Shown here in pieces: positions 48,880-60,070 of a stretch of DNA of 64,000 nucleotides (position 1 is its first letter; each line of letters begins with the position of its first letter). The notes beneath the pieces are model-generated. The model was not told where the DNA came from and searched no databases. It saw only the letters and a list, made by a program, of their open reading frames with translations. Origin of the DNA: Dichotomocladium elegans (taxonomy: Eukaryota; Mucoromycota; Mucoromycetes; Mucorales; Lichtheimiaceae); assembly GCA_025716815.1 (NCBI GenBank), contig JAIXMN010000006.1, positions 1,178,001 to 1,242,000 on the forward strand, read 5' to 3'. Both the position numbers and the translations under genes were made by a program.

Positions 48880-51410
48880 GGAGAGAGACAAGGGAGAGGG
48901 AGTTGAAGTTGTTTAAGGCAAAAAGTAGAAAAAAAAAGGGGGGAAAGAAGCAGAAGAAGAAGTGCAGTTTTGTAGTTTTATTTTCATGCATTTTGTTGTT
49001 ATTTTTTTTTCCCTCTTTTTCAACCCCTTTGCCGGAACATGAAAATAATGGTGTGATTTTTGTGCGAATGGGCCTCGTCCGTTGTGGTACCGGCATCAGT
49101 TAAGGGTCTCGCTCGACCAGAGTCAATGAGCCCTTCCTTTTCTTTTCTCTCTCTCTCTTACTCATTTTTTCTTTCATTCTCTTGCTCCTTCATCATTTGT
49201 CTCTCTCATATACGCACTTGCTTTGCATTCCTATTTAGGTCCCTCTCGTTTTCATAGCTGGCTTGATCGCTAAACAGTATGGATCCGTCATAACCGGACA
49301 TGAGAAATCACAGTAGCAGCTTCAAGGGGTGGGGAAGGAACAGGGAACCAACACTACCACCCCCCCAAGTTCAAATGCCACGTGCCGCTGCCCTGAACAC
49401 GTCCACGGACACCAGACAAAAGTATGACAAGAGCGTCAGATCAATCCGCTCTATATTGTACTGCCCTGAGCAAACTCTTCACCAAGATCCTTGGAGGACA
49501 CAGACATGAGCTTCATATTGCCTGTATCCCACCCCCGTCTACCCGAGAAACAGCAAAGGCTGAAAACGGAAAAAAAGGTTCCTATGGTACTGTTGCAAGC
49601 CGTACAGAATAATGGCAAATTGATATATGTCGTCATGGAATGAACAGAATGTCCCAGTCATCAGTTTAAATAAGGTTCAGCCGGGTGCGATGGTCTGAGT
49701 AAATGACTTCCCTCTGGTCCCACCCGTCCGGGGAGAGAAAGAAGAGGAAGAGGGAAAATAGGTTTAGCGAACTGAGAGGAACGGGTACCTCTCAAGCTAT
49801 TGACCCTTCTCTCATCTATTATTTTCTACATTGCAGCAGCCACAGAGAGAGAGAGAGAGAGAGAGAAATCAAACCGTGCAGGATTAGATAATAGGGACAT
49901 AGGTCGTGCTATAGCTTCTGTCCAGTCTATAGCGTGGTTCATCACCATGAATGAAATATCTCTTGTTCTTCCGAATCCTTTTTACCCATGAGATGGCCGA
50001 GGGAGGGAGGAGAAGGGTGCGGCAGGCATCACATGAAGGAAGGATTAGACATCTTCCGGTCAATTCGGAAGATGGGGGTTGTTGCACCTTTCCTCAGCTT
50101 TAAATTTATTAATTTCAAAGTCAGCAACAGGCACCACAGCCTGGCCCAAAGAGGGAGAGGGGAATAGTAGAGTTATTACTTTTATTTTCAGCGGATATCA
50201 CGCGATCAATATATAGCATTTGCGCTTTGATAGAGGCGATTTATGTGTTTAATAAACCGAGACGTTTGCATGTGCGTCGATGAACATACGGATGAAGCGG
50301 GAATGTTTGCTGTCACATCAAGCATATGGTGCGGAGGGCTAAGACTGTCTATTTGGGAATTCCTGGGAAAGAAGAGTATGAGGCAAGTGCATGCCATTCC
50401 CATGCAACTGTACAATAGCAAATCCCGTCTGACATCATCAATGGAGGATAGCTTATCCGTAATCCAAATGTCAACTACGGGTATGTGCGATGATTTATCT
50501 ATAGTTTCCTTCATTATGTATCCTCAATGTCCATCATAATTGCTTAAAGAAAATGGTGATCTGATATGCGTGGCAAAAAGAGATTTTTTATCGATCCACC
50601 AGTTACTGCCAAATGCTAAGATGATGTATTGCTGTAGTAAGGGGGTGGGTTACCATGGCTGCGGAGGATATGTATTCCTCCAAATCATTGAAGAGCAAAA
50701 AAGAAACGGTGTCCTCAGCTGCTAAGACGCCTTCATGATTTTGAAACCTCTTTTTCGAGGAGTTTGATTGTGATGTCAGGCTATGGATGACATAGCAAGC
50801 AGTGGGGTGGCAGCAAGTAAAAAAAAAAACATGATGGTAAGGAAAGATGTATGACTTGTTATTTTCCAGAAGATATTGTGATAAGCAAACAAAAAGCTCC
50901 GATTTCCGTTTTTCACTTTGGAAAAAGGAAGAAAACTAGATCATATACTATATAAGAGCGAATGCTTTGTTAGTACCCAACGAAAATACAACGATCTTTA
51001 GGCCAGTGTGTCAAAGAAATGAGCGACGAACGGGTAGCAGCATGTAGACGATTTGGAGAGCACAGCATCTGAAATCATACATATCTAAAAAGTCGTACGA
51101 GTTCAATGGATGTGTGACATCCGTGCGACGCGGTTAAGTTTTTATAATAATCTCGAGAGGAAATCGAAAGAAAAAAGCATGACACTATTTTGTTTAATAT
51201 TTTGGAGGTATACACATAGAGGCGTAGATATACTGAGAAGGAGAAAAAAAGGAAAAGGGGTGGCATGCGACTTTGACTTTAAGAAGGTGTGTATGTATGT
51301 ATCTGTGTATATACATATAAAGTAGTATTCCGGTGGGAAAAATATGAAAGGGGGGGGGCAGGCTAAGAAGTATGTTGGGGACAATGACAGTTCTTTTTTT
51401 TTAGGTTACT
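48880..51410. other. Intergenic, 2.5 kb
   Basis: Between the monooxygenase start and the stop of the acidic protein. It has T-rich and A-rich runs, a (GA)n repeat at 49844-49867, CT-rich tracts at 49140-49165 and scattered short frames without domain signal. No gene was recognised. Confidence 0.5.
49844..49867. repeat. (GA)n microsatellite
   Basis: About 12 uninterrupted AG units in the 2.5-kb intergenic region. Confidence 0.9.
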
Positions 51411-52838
51411 TCAGTGTGTTAAGGATGCTTTTTGAGAAGAAAGACCTTGATGCCGTCGCAATGGTAAAAAAGTACTTCCTATATCTGCCAACATGGACTC
51501 CATGCACAGGAAGAGTATTCGCCAAATAGAAAACATAAGGATCATGACGCCGGCTTTGGTGCGGTCAAAATCATCTATCAGGTCCAAAATTGTGTCTGTT
51601 GTATCAACCAATTGTTTGGAGGCGCAACCCAGATCAAAGTAGTAAAAGATGCGGTAATCGCTGGTCTCCGACGCATCTGCCTGCAATTGCTGTTGCGGTT
51701 GTTGCACCTGTCGCACAGATCCATATCCTTCATGTATGGGGATCGTAATGACAACGTCCTGGGTAACAGCTGGGATGGATGCCGGCAATGGTGGTGGTGA
51801 TGAGGGTGGCGGTGGCGGAGGGGGCGGCAGCGGGAGCATGTCTGCCAATGATTGATATGAGTCGACATGGGAAAGTACATTGGAGTCGCTGGTCTCTTCC
51901 TGCCCCTGCTGGGGCAACTGTTCGTCTTCCATAGCCTCAATACGTGTGAGTGGCCGATACTGAGCTGACCGATACCAATGCACAATCTCGGGCGACAGGG
52001 TAAAACCTTCCTGATGGCGCATGGAGCCCTCGTCGTCGTCATTGTTATGGATACTGAAATTATGATTGCTGTTGTTGCTATCGCCGTCGTTGTTCTGCTC
52101 GTCCAGCTGGCTGAGTTGCTGCTGCGTTATCTCCTGAAGCTGGTCCTCAAATGGCGGAGAATAGCGGTTGCTCATCCATGTATTTTCATCCATGAAGTCC
52201 TCAGGAGCCCTAGCTGTGACGAGAAGCACGTCTTCGTCTTCGTCCATGGCTGAGTCGTCCTCATTCCAGTCAAACTCCAGCTGCTCCATGCGGTCGTAAT
52301 GTTGCTGTTGCACGAGCTGAGGTGTAAACATGAAATCGTCGCCTGATAGCAAAACGACGGGTTGTGCGTGTGGGATGCCGAGCAGAATTTGCTGGGATTT
52401 GCTGTACATGCTGTGAAGATGCCAGTTCTCCAGGAACGAGTATGGCGCTCGGCGACGGAATTCAGGATAGTTCTGGCGAGCAAATTTCTGGCAGGTGGCG
52501 ATGAAAGCGCGGTTCGCAAGATCCACCAGATTGCTCTCTCCACTATCGTCATCTTCTATCTCGTCCTCCTCTTCCTCCTCGTCTTCGTCGTCATCATCCA
52601 GTATGTCTTCCTCATCCTCTTCTTCGTGCGTGGGAAGCATGGATGATGCCTCTGGTAGCAGAAATGGAGAGCTTTCTTGGTATCTGGCGGCGCGTACGTA
52701 AAGGGAGGTGTTGTCAGGCCGGTACGGCTGACGGGAGTAGGGTACTTGGTAACGGGAATGGTCATTGTCGCCATCAGCCGTGGCGTTGACTTGCTCAAGA
52801 TGTATCGCCAAAGACCGATCCTCTTCGTCGCTCATCAT
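51411..52838 (-). CDS. Unknown acidic, Gln/Asn/Pro-rich protein with hydrophobic C-terminal segment
   Basis: An intronless 475-residue frame beginning MMSDEED (ATG 52838..52836) and ending with TGA at 51411-51413. Features in order: an acidic block DDDDEDEEEEEDEIEDDD near residues 77-94; a conserved-looking segment (about residues 100-160, with YPEFRRRAPYSFLENWHLH); Gln/Asn-rich stretches; a run of eight or more prolines near residue 340; and a hydrophobic stretch AGVMILMFSIWRILFLC near the C-terminus. The last could be a tail anchor or an amphipathic helix. No family was recognised. The sequence is low in complexity but keeps one frame open over 1.4 kb, which argues for a real gene. Confidence 0.7.
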   Translation of the reverse strand: MMSDEEDRSLAIHLEQVNATADGDNDHSRYQVPYSRQPYRPDNTSLYVRAARYQESSPFLLPEASSMLPTHEEEDEEDILDDDDEDEEEEEDEIEDDDSGESNLVDLANRAFIATCQKFARQNYPEFRRRAPYSFLENWHLHSMYSKSQQILLGIPHAQPVVLLSGDDFMFTPQLVQQQHYDRMEQLEFDWNEDDSAMDEDEDVLLVTARAPEDFMDENTWMSNRYSPPFEDQLQEITQQQLSQLDEQNNDGDSNNSNHNFSIHNNDDDEGSMRHQEGFTLSPEIVHWYRSAQYRPLTRIEAMEDEQLPQQGQEETSDSNVLSHVDSYQSLADMLPLPPPPPPPPSSPPPLPASIPAVTQDVVITIPIHEGYGSVRQVQQPQQQLQADASETSDYRIFYYFDLGCASKQLVDTTDTILDLIDDFDRTKAGVMILMFSIWRILFLCMESMLADIGSTFLPLRRHQGLSSQKASLTH

Positions 52839-55237
52839 TTAACGAGATCTGACAATGCGCTGACTGGGAGGTATGTGTGGGAGCAATTCCAACAGAAAGA
52901 GTACGAGAGGACCGTATGCAACAAACACAACAAGAGGAAAAGAGAAAAATGCATGGCAGCAAACCAAATAAAAAATTTCAAGTAAAAAGCGACAACACCT
53001 TACGTCTTTTAAGTCGCAGCTGCCTATTTTATTTTCTCCTTGCTTTTCACTCATCTGCCTCTCCAACCCCTAGAGTCACGGAAATCGTATCATCGTCTTC
53101 GTCGCTAATGTCGGTTGAACCGGTGTCTGTTGAGCTATTGCTGCTCCAGTCCTCCGCACCCCGCTGGATACCTTGCTCGGGAATGGGTTCTCCGAGATTG
53201 CTCAACGTTGGCCGGTTAGCCTGGTTTGTCTCGAGCAATCTGCACAGCAAGTCCTGGGCAATCCAAGCAAAGCTCAAGTACCACTTATTGCGATAAGACT
53301 CTCCGTAATCGGTGGTTGCCATCCTCCTTTCCTTGGGATGATATATCACATAATAAGCATGCTGCTGCCATGGCCATATCTTTCTCGATCGTCCCCAGCG
53401 AAAGCCGATACGCTGGAGAACGAAGGGTTGTGAAATTTAAGCGACGCCATTTATCTCGGAATCGGACCATTTCTTGTCTTACACGTTTGCGATATTCAAA
53501 GTGGTTGCGAAACTCATTCTGCTTGTACCATTTGACGAATGATCCAGTCATAAACTCGGCTTCCGTGTCCAGACCAAGTTGATCTAGGAGCGCCTCCAGC
53601 TCCTGATCATATTGTAGCTTCATCAGGCGCGCGCCTTTAACGTACTTCTCCATCCCCGGCATTTGAAATCGATGATCATACTTGGTTTCGCCTTTAGCCA
53701 GTTCTTTTTTATACTCCAGGAACTTGGTCTCATCAATTAACCGGTAGAGTATACCAAGGATTTTTTCCGATTTATATGTCTGTTTGTCATACTTTTCCAT
53801 ATAGTCTGGATACCTTGATGGACGACATATTTCGTATTGGTCGACACTGATGCCTTTCTTTGGGAAATCTTGCATAAAGTACGTATCAATATTAGCCCTA
53901 GTTTATCATTGCTTCTATCGATAACTTACCGACAGCTACGGAATGAAGCTTTGCAAGCCTTATGCATTTCGGATCTCGAACACCCCTGGGGAGAATATCC
54001 GCTGCGACCATATGAGCATTGGCGATCTGCCCAAGATTGTCATTCATGATGTATTTCACCAGGAAACTTTGAATATGCGATGTCGTGACATGAGGAACTT
54101 CACGAGGCTTGGCTTTATCTAGAACCATGGGCTCCTCAAATATCCTTCGGGAAAAGGCGCTTATCCCAGATGATGCTTATTGCAGTGTTATTGGTATATA
54201 AAGTGCAGCTCACATACATTGCACTCACGTGTAAGTGTCGCCATCAAGGTCGCCGCCTGAGCACATACTCGGCACATCCCTCTCGCCTTGCTGCGAAAAT
54301 ACAACTACGTTCTCCAAATGGCGCAGCTTGTCGCAGTCGACGGCCTTAAGTTTTCTTACATCCCCAGGATGAAGCGCAGGAGATCGATATATCACCACTT
54401 CGCCTTCAAGGATCGACGGGGTGAGCTTTGTAGGAAGATGACAAAATACTTCGTCCTCCTTAAGTGTATCGGTTTCGTCCATGACACCCAAAAGATGAGC
54501 TGCGTCGGGAATCAGGATTTTAGCTCGCTTCTTGAGCTCCTTGAGCTTGCTGGCTTTCATGACATGCAGTAAATTCAAAAGATAGGGATCACCGGCAGCA
54601 AGCAACCCGACGTCAACGAGGTTTGCTATGTCTTGAGCGATGCCTTCCTCGCACGAAGACTGTCGAAGAAATCGACTGCATCGAACCGGATCTCTCACCA
54701 TTGAATTTATCTCATTGATCCTCTCGTTCATCATATCCGTGAACGTGCTGTCAGGCACACCAAGGGCAGACAAGTTCAGGATGATCTGACGGTTCAGACA
54801 CGCATCGGAATATTTCGACGCGCGGTTAATCACGAGCACCCTGTGGGGGGGGGGGAACTGAACTTGATCTGGCTCGGTCTTAGCGAAAGTATGCCTTGAC
54901 GGGCGGAAGGGGATACACACAGCATCCCCTTAACACCACCCATCCTAAACTGGAATGCGCTTGGACAACCTGGCTTTTGGTAGAAGCATCTTGCTTGCCA
55001 CCTCCTTGGCAAGTTCCATGGAGATTATGCCGACGCCATCTGAAAATGTATAATCGTTTCTTTCAATGTCCGGTATGACCTCCACTTGGTTTTCCCCAAG
55101 ATTCGCGGTCGGCTGCGTCGATGAGAAGCACTGGAAATTACCCACCCACCCACCCCAACCCAATATTAACAAGAGTGATCATTTCTTTCCCGAGGATTGC
55201 GTGTCTGTACCTGTCCCATGCGTGCCGCATGCTTTGC

Positions 55238-55240
55238 AAT
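55238..55240. repeat. Target-site duplication, left copy (AAT)
   Basis: AAT directly left of the MITE, matched by AAT at 55525-55527 on the right. Only one copy is needed for continuous RdRP coding (sense strand ATT, an Ile codon). Confidence 0.8.
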
Positions 55241-55524
55241 GGAGATCATCCAATGCTCGCTTACATTGCTCGCATTGGTCTTGATAAAGGCTCTACAGCA
55301 GGGTATGTACAATCGGGTATATCGTTGGATTTCTTTCTAGAATTTTATCCAGTAAGTATCATCCTGTTTTTAAAAATCATGGTTACCATTTTTCTGGACA
55401 ATAGTCAACATTCTGGACACGCATAACAGGTAGTTACATTGTGTCTTTACCATTGTACATACCCTGGTGTAGAGCCTTTATCTAGACCAATGCGAGCAAT
55501 GTAAGCGAGCATTGGATGACCTCC
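55241..55524. mobile_element. MITE (284 bp) with 73-bp terminal inverted repeats inside the RdRP gene
   Basis: The left arm (55241-55313) and the reverse complement of the right arm (55452-55524) match over 73 bases with three differences (positions 5, 42 and 58). The arms begin GGAGATCATCC and GGAGGTCATCC. The 138-base interior has no coding capacity. The element is bounded by AAT on both sides (55238-55240 and 55525-55527). Taking out the element plus one AAT joins the codons for KEKE-I to AKHAARMGQ in one frame, which is the expected conserved RdRP block; this fixes the exact ends. It is non-autonomous, as it encodes no transposase. The 3-bp duplication is not a TWA motif, so a PIF/Harbinger assignment is doubtful; the superfamily is unknown. 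Confidence 0.9.
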
Positions 55525-55527
55525 AAT
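55525..55527. repeat. Target-site duplication, right copy (AAT)
   Basis: AAT directly right of the MITE, the partner of 55238-55240. The flanks beyond these three bases do not match, so the duplication is 3 bp. Confidence 0.8.
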
Positions 55528-57089
55528 CTCCTTTTCTTTCGAAAAGTCACCCATTGACTAGCGTATGTCCGAAGCCTTCAGTTCGGGCGTGGACGCAAAG
55601 AACCAGCAGCCATGTTCACGGAGTTGCGAAGTCGAATACGCCAAAATTCATAATGGACCGATCCAAGCTGAAATCCGTCGTTCAAAACTTTTTTGATGCG
55701 AATATAAACAGGATCCATGAAATGGCCCGCTTGCGTTGAAGTCTGAATTCTTCTCTTGCCTTCGTCAGTAAACCGTACAGACAAAAAGCGGTCAATGTAT
55801 TTGCTATAATCACGTAGGATACGATTCGTTGGCTCGTGATGGGGGAGGTCAAGGATGATGTCGGTCGGAGTAATGAACACTGCGCGAATCTCAAAGGTCT
55901 TGCTTTTCTTGTTGCTTTTCTTCTTTCCCATTTTGATAAGCGATTTGAAGTACGGTCTCTTCATCAGTTCCATGAGCACCTTTGCTGGATCCCAGATTCG
56001 CGTTTCATCGTCCTTCAGCAAAACACTTAGCGCCTTCCTGGCCTGATCGGGTGTCTTAAATTCTTGCTGATAGAGTTTCAAGAACTCACTGGTCAAGCTT
56101 TCGGGATGGATCCTTTTCTCGGAGAGGAAGCTAGCCAGAACATAAAACATGTTGAAGTCTGCTATTGTATTCTGAATCGAATCCTGCGTTCGCAGGGGTG
56201 CGATGTCAAAAATCTTGGAGCGTATTCCATTCCCCATCGGCACAATCCTGCATTGTTTGCCTCGGACCAGTAATTCTCTGAAGCTGGACCTTCCGATACT
56301 GTTGCTCAGATCGATATAAACGCGGTAAACTGCCCAGTAACCCAAGGGTAGACACGCTGGTGATAGGTCTGAACGTGCTGGAACAAAGCCAAACTCTCTT
56401 GAAAACAGCGAAAGGGGGGAATAATCGACAACACGGCACCATCGATCTCTAGAGAATACACCTGTCTGTTTGATCCAAAATTGAGCGGGGTAACTCAAGA
56501 CCATGGTCAGGGTTGCCTGATTTCCTTGTATTTCTGGATGGAGGTCTGTGATCTCAAAATCACGGAAGCTCAACTCGGCCTTGTATTCCTCGTCTGTGTA
56601 CCCGAAGTACAATGTTATTTTTCGAAAGTCATAATTGATAACAAACTTGACTGGACCAGTGTACGCCCATTTTTCTGCAATGGTTGTATTCGCGGTCTTC
56701 ACGCCAAGCGAGAATTTCTGGCAGGGGATGCTGGTTGTGTAGCGGGGCCAAAAAACCATGGGAATAGGGAAGACTGAAAAAAGAGCGGAAAGAAAAAGGA
56801 GGGCATGTTTTCACAATGCGCGCCCACCTCCGATCTTGCCCTTTATTCTTTTCTGGTAGGCAGGAGAATGTGAGGGCTATTAATACTACAGCACGCCACA
56901 ATACCTGAGAGGTACTTGATAATCGCATAATAAGGTTAGACTAACGCGAACTATCAATCAGCTAGGACTGCTTGAAACAATACAAATACTGGGTCATGTG
57001 AGACCCTACCCCCACCCCCACCATGGACCCGTAGATAGGGTACAGCCACGAGACCTGTTGACAATAAGCATATTTCCCACTTGTATTAT

Positions 57090-58222
57090 TTAATCTTCTT
57101 TCAAAGAAGCGGATGTGTTTCGGAGTGTGTTTCTCGCATCCGTAGGAGTCGTGTTCATCTGGGCAAAGAACATCCGAATCCTTGCGGACGTATCTGCTAT
57201 TCTATCGTTTACCAATGCCTGGGCGGTCTGAAAGTGATTTCTGATTATCGCCTCGCCCTGATGGACGTGTGCATCCACGACTCTCTTGTTGGACAAGTAG
57301 AGGCGAGGGAAAATAAACGCAGAGACGACAAAGAACATGACAATCGCGCGGCTGGATACGTGGGCTGATATTGTCCATGTCACCCAGAAAATCATGAGCC
57401 ACTTCATGACCACAATGAAAGTCAATAAAAAAAATTGTCCACTGCACTTCTCTCGGCCCTCACCTTCAAGCTCGTAAGGCTATCTTCAATGAAAACAATG
57501 CGCGCCAGAGCTCGAATGATGGTCTCCGATACATCGACGATGATCGAGCTGTAATGATGGACAAGTCGCTTGTCGATAGTCGTCAACTCATGCTTGTTTC
57601 CAATGACGCCACTGAATGGTAACATAAACAATCAATCAGCTGTTGTTAGGGTGATCCCGCAGGTCGGCGCTTTCACTCTACCTGTAGGGGTGAACAGCCT
57701 CGGCGCTGTCCGAGAATATGCGCTGTGTTTGAATCACAAAGGTGACATAGAGCAAATTGAGCCCGATGGCCACGGTCATGAGCGCAGCGCTGATCTGAAG
57801 GAGCGAGTATTCCCGTGTGAGGAGGATGCTCGCCAAGATGAGACCGAGGGTGATACCTGAGCGTGCAGGTCTTTCCCATTGCAGAAGGTCGATTATCTGT
57901 CTCTCGACACGGCGCGTGGACTCATTGGACGCGTAGAAATTATCTATGACAGCTTCTAGTTTCCGACGACATGAAGACGTCCAGAGAGATTTTGTTTACC
58001 TGCATCCATTGTTCTGCTGGTACCCATGGTCGACGCGTCTGCGTGAATCGTGTCAGGGTACGACCGTGTCGTAGTGCCTGCAGCCACAAACGGTTTGGCA
58101 CTCTGGGTACCCATCATGGCGGGTTTCTTGTATTGACTGTCATCGACATCAGCAAGGACAGTCGATTTTCTTCTCGCTTCATCTGGAGGTGTTGCAGGGC
58201 GGCGAATATAGTCAGTATCCAT
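57090..58222 (-). CDS. Reticulon-like ER membrane-shaping protein
   Basis: Reticulons bend tubular ER by inserting hairpin helices. ATG 58222..58220 opens a hydrophilic N-terminus (MDTDYIRRPATPPDEARRK). Exon 2 starts after an intron ending AACTAG and reads EAVIDNFYASNESTRRVERQ. It leads into the reticulon homology domain with a first hydrophobic hairpin (ITLGLILASILL, then ISAALMTVAIGLNLLYVTF), a hydrophilic loop with HPYSGVIGNKHE, and a second hydrophobic pair near 57300-57420 (LMIFWVTWTISAH, then IVMFFVVSAFIFPRLYL). The C-terminal helix ends SASLKED and TAA (57090-57092). Splice phases are consistent throughout, with no lesion, in contrast to both neighbouring genes. The family call relies on domain layout more than strict motifs. 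Confidence 0.82.
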
Positions 58223-58639
58223 AGTGGTTACAACAAGCAAAACGTCGCGTTCCGTCATTCTTCGAGCTTTTGAAATTGGGCCACGGTTAGCAGGGGTTTG
58301 TTTTCATCATCATGGCCGGAAAAGCATGGGTCTATCGATGACGCCCTATACCATCGGACATGCGCACTGCTTGTAACCAGAATCCGCACCGGGCGGGCGG
58401 GATAGATACATACACTATTTTCCAAATCAAGGTCGCACCCCCTGCTCAGTTCTTGAGGTCGTCAGGATCACGTTTTGCACAGAATCGGCATGATGACAAA
58501 CCAAATGTCACGTGCATCCACCGAACAATGTCGCTTCCATCTCTTTTATACACTTTTACATTCTGAAATGAAGCAATCTATGTTCTACAAAGGTGGCCAA
58601 GGTCATGTCGTTGATGAACAAACGTACTCACTTCAATCC

Positions 58640-59275
58640 GTTTTTTCTCGTATTGAATATCTGCGTAGCCTATCTTGCTGCATGTCCTCCGGTACGGTGA
58701 AGTCTATGATGCACTGGCGGATGATAAAGCCGTTGGGATTCTGCCAATCCGCATTCAGGAATGAACTACTATTTTCATAGTGATATCCCGGCGGTTCCAT
58801 TAAAGCCGAGATCTCTTTTGGTGCCAGTACCGAGTATTGTTGTGGTGCCAGGTAGACCGGATCTGCGTAGCGTTTGCAATGTGTATAGTCAATTTTGATT
58901 TCGACAATCCATGCATATCGGTTGGGGGGAAGGAAAGGAAAGGTGTTCAGTTGGAATCGAGCTGTTGTAAAACAACAAGGCAGAGAAATCGTACTTTGTT
59001 ATTGAACCAATACAAAAGACCACCAATGGGCAGGAAGAGGATGCCGATGACAAAAAACGTTGGGAGAGCCGTGCGAGGGGCTCAGTACGGGCTGCCAAAC
59101 AGGAAGTCGTTGTTGTCGAAACGCGCCATCTAAAAGAGGGATTGATATGACACCTTTTTAGCTCGCATAGCATTGACGACTGAGCTTGCTAACGGTACCG
59201 GTAGGCCTTTTTGACTTCTTTGTATCGTTCTCTCCAGAATCGGATATTAAGAATTTCACCAGGTGCTAAAAACAA
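58640..59275 (-). pseudogene. CDC50/LEM3-type flippase subunit, degenerate fragment
   Basis: CDC50 proteins are the beta subunits of P4-ATPase lipid flippases. The minus strand shows GENDTKKSKRPT, an intron (59130-59198), then DGAFRQQRLPVWQPVLSP, all typical of the N-terminal cytosolic part. The next block RTALPTFFVIGILFLPIGG (first membrane helix) is in another frame: one extra base (T in a CCCTCGC context near 59078-59082) shifts it. Downstream IVEIKIDYTHCKRYADPVY and FIIRQCIIDFTVPEDM fit the ectodomain start, but no AG acceptor in the right phase joins them to the helix. The C-terminal half, including the second membrane helix, is absent between 58260 and 58640, and no in-frame ATG precedes the first exon. 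It reads as a broken gene or an old partial copy; a badly assembled gene is the alternative. Confidence 0.7.
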
Positions 59276-60040
59276 GAGGAAAGAGAGACGGGGCGCTGCA
59301 AGGTGAAAAAATAAAAGCGCTGAACCGTGAGCTTGTAACCTTTATCTGGTCTTGATCACGTGGTTACAATTGGCAAATGCCGCAGGATCAATAGACTCCT
59401 GAGAAGCAATCATAATCGGTCTTTAGCCTTGGCATTTTCTCCCAAGCTTAGGGCATTATTGGTTGAGCACCCCAAAATCCTTCGCCCATACGTATACTAG
59501 AATAGCTTAGTATACATCTTCTTTCTGGGATAATACTGTCTGCTTTAGACAGAGAAAAGTATGTACTGCAGCGATCATCGCAGCTTTCTCTCAAATAAAT
59601 ATGGTCAATTGGGTCCAAATCACAAATTTGCGCAAGTATGAAAAGATGATCACCGCACGCCAAGAGTACTGTATATATATCTGTGCGCCCAGGAGAACCA
59701 TACGAAACGATAAGCAGGCGATGAGACGATTGTACAACCGGCTGGAGAACGCCTAGGCTGGGAGGGTTGTTGTTGAGCGTTTTGGTATACTTTTTCCGGA
59801 ATTAATTATATTGGCCTTCTATTCAAGCAATCATCAAACTTCGCAAGTAGAATATTTACATAATCCACGGAGATCGTCAATAAGAATCTGATTACAAGCC
59901 ATTGGAATCCTGCCTGTTAAGGTCTCCTCGTCCAATAGCTTTTCGCTTCGCCTCGCGCCATCCCCGGTAGTCTGCCCGTTGGGCGTTCTCTCCCCATACT
60001 CTCAGTAGGAGTTGTTAGTTAAATAACCCAGCAAACAACA

Positions 60041-60070
60041 GTCAGCCTCTATTAGATACGTGCACATATG
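60041..60070 (+). repeat. Diverged direct repeat, copy 1
   Basis: GTCAGCCTCTATTAGATACG and the following TGCACATA closely resemble the sequence at 61902-61930 in the same orientation. The differences over the best 28 bases are all C/T transitions. Confidence 0.45.

Larger units (their letters stand above)
53047..56759 (-). pseudogene. Cellular RNA-dependent RNA polymerase (QDE-1/RDR), disrupted
   Basis: In fungi this enzyme makes dsRNA for RNA silencing. Recognisable parts, in gene order: a long N-terminal ORF from ATG 56759 containing RFLSVRFTDEGKRRI; a CWFF block; AKHAARMGQ-CFSST; YTFSDGVG; SAFQFRMGG; LNRQIILNLSALGV; the catalytic CSGGDLDGD (Asp codons 54249-51, 54243-45, 54237-39); AVDFPKKG; and YYVIYHP with LSFAWIAQD. 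The catalytic site and C-terminus look intact. Damage: one T lost in the run at 55643-55646 (frameshift); in-frame TAG at 55558-55560; MITE at 55241-55524; a one-base shift near 54957-54966; and a C11 run at 54845-54855 that is one base off frame. Introns explain other jumps (such as 53413-53482). Single-base errors in the assembly could account for some shifts, not for the MITE. Confidence 0.82.

Noticed and set aside
53285..53482. Apparent frameshift near the C-terminus of the RdRP
   Set aside because: An intron at 53413-53482 (GTAAGA to CTCCAG) puts YYVIYHP and LSFAWIAQD in frame. This jump is not counted among the lesions.
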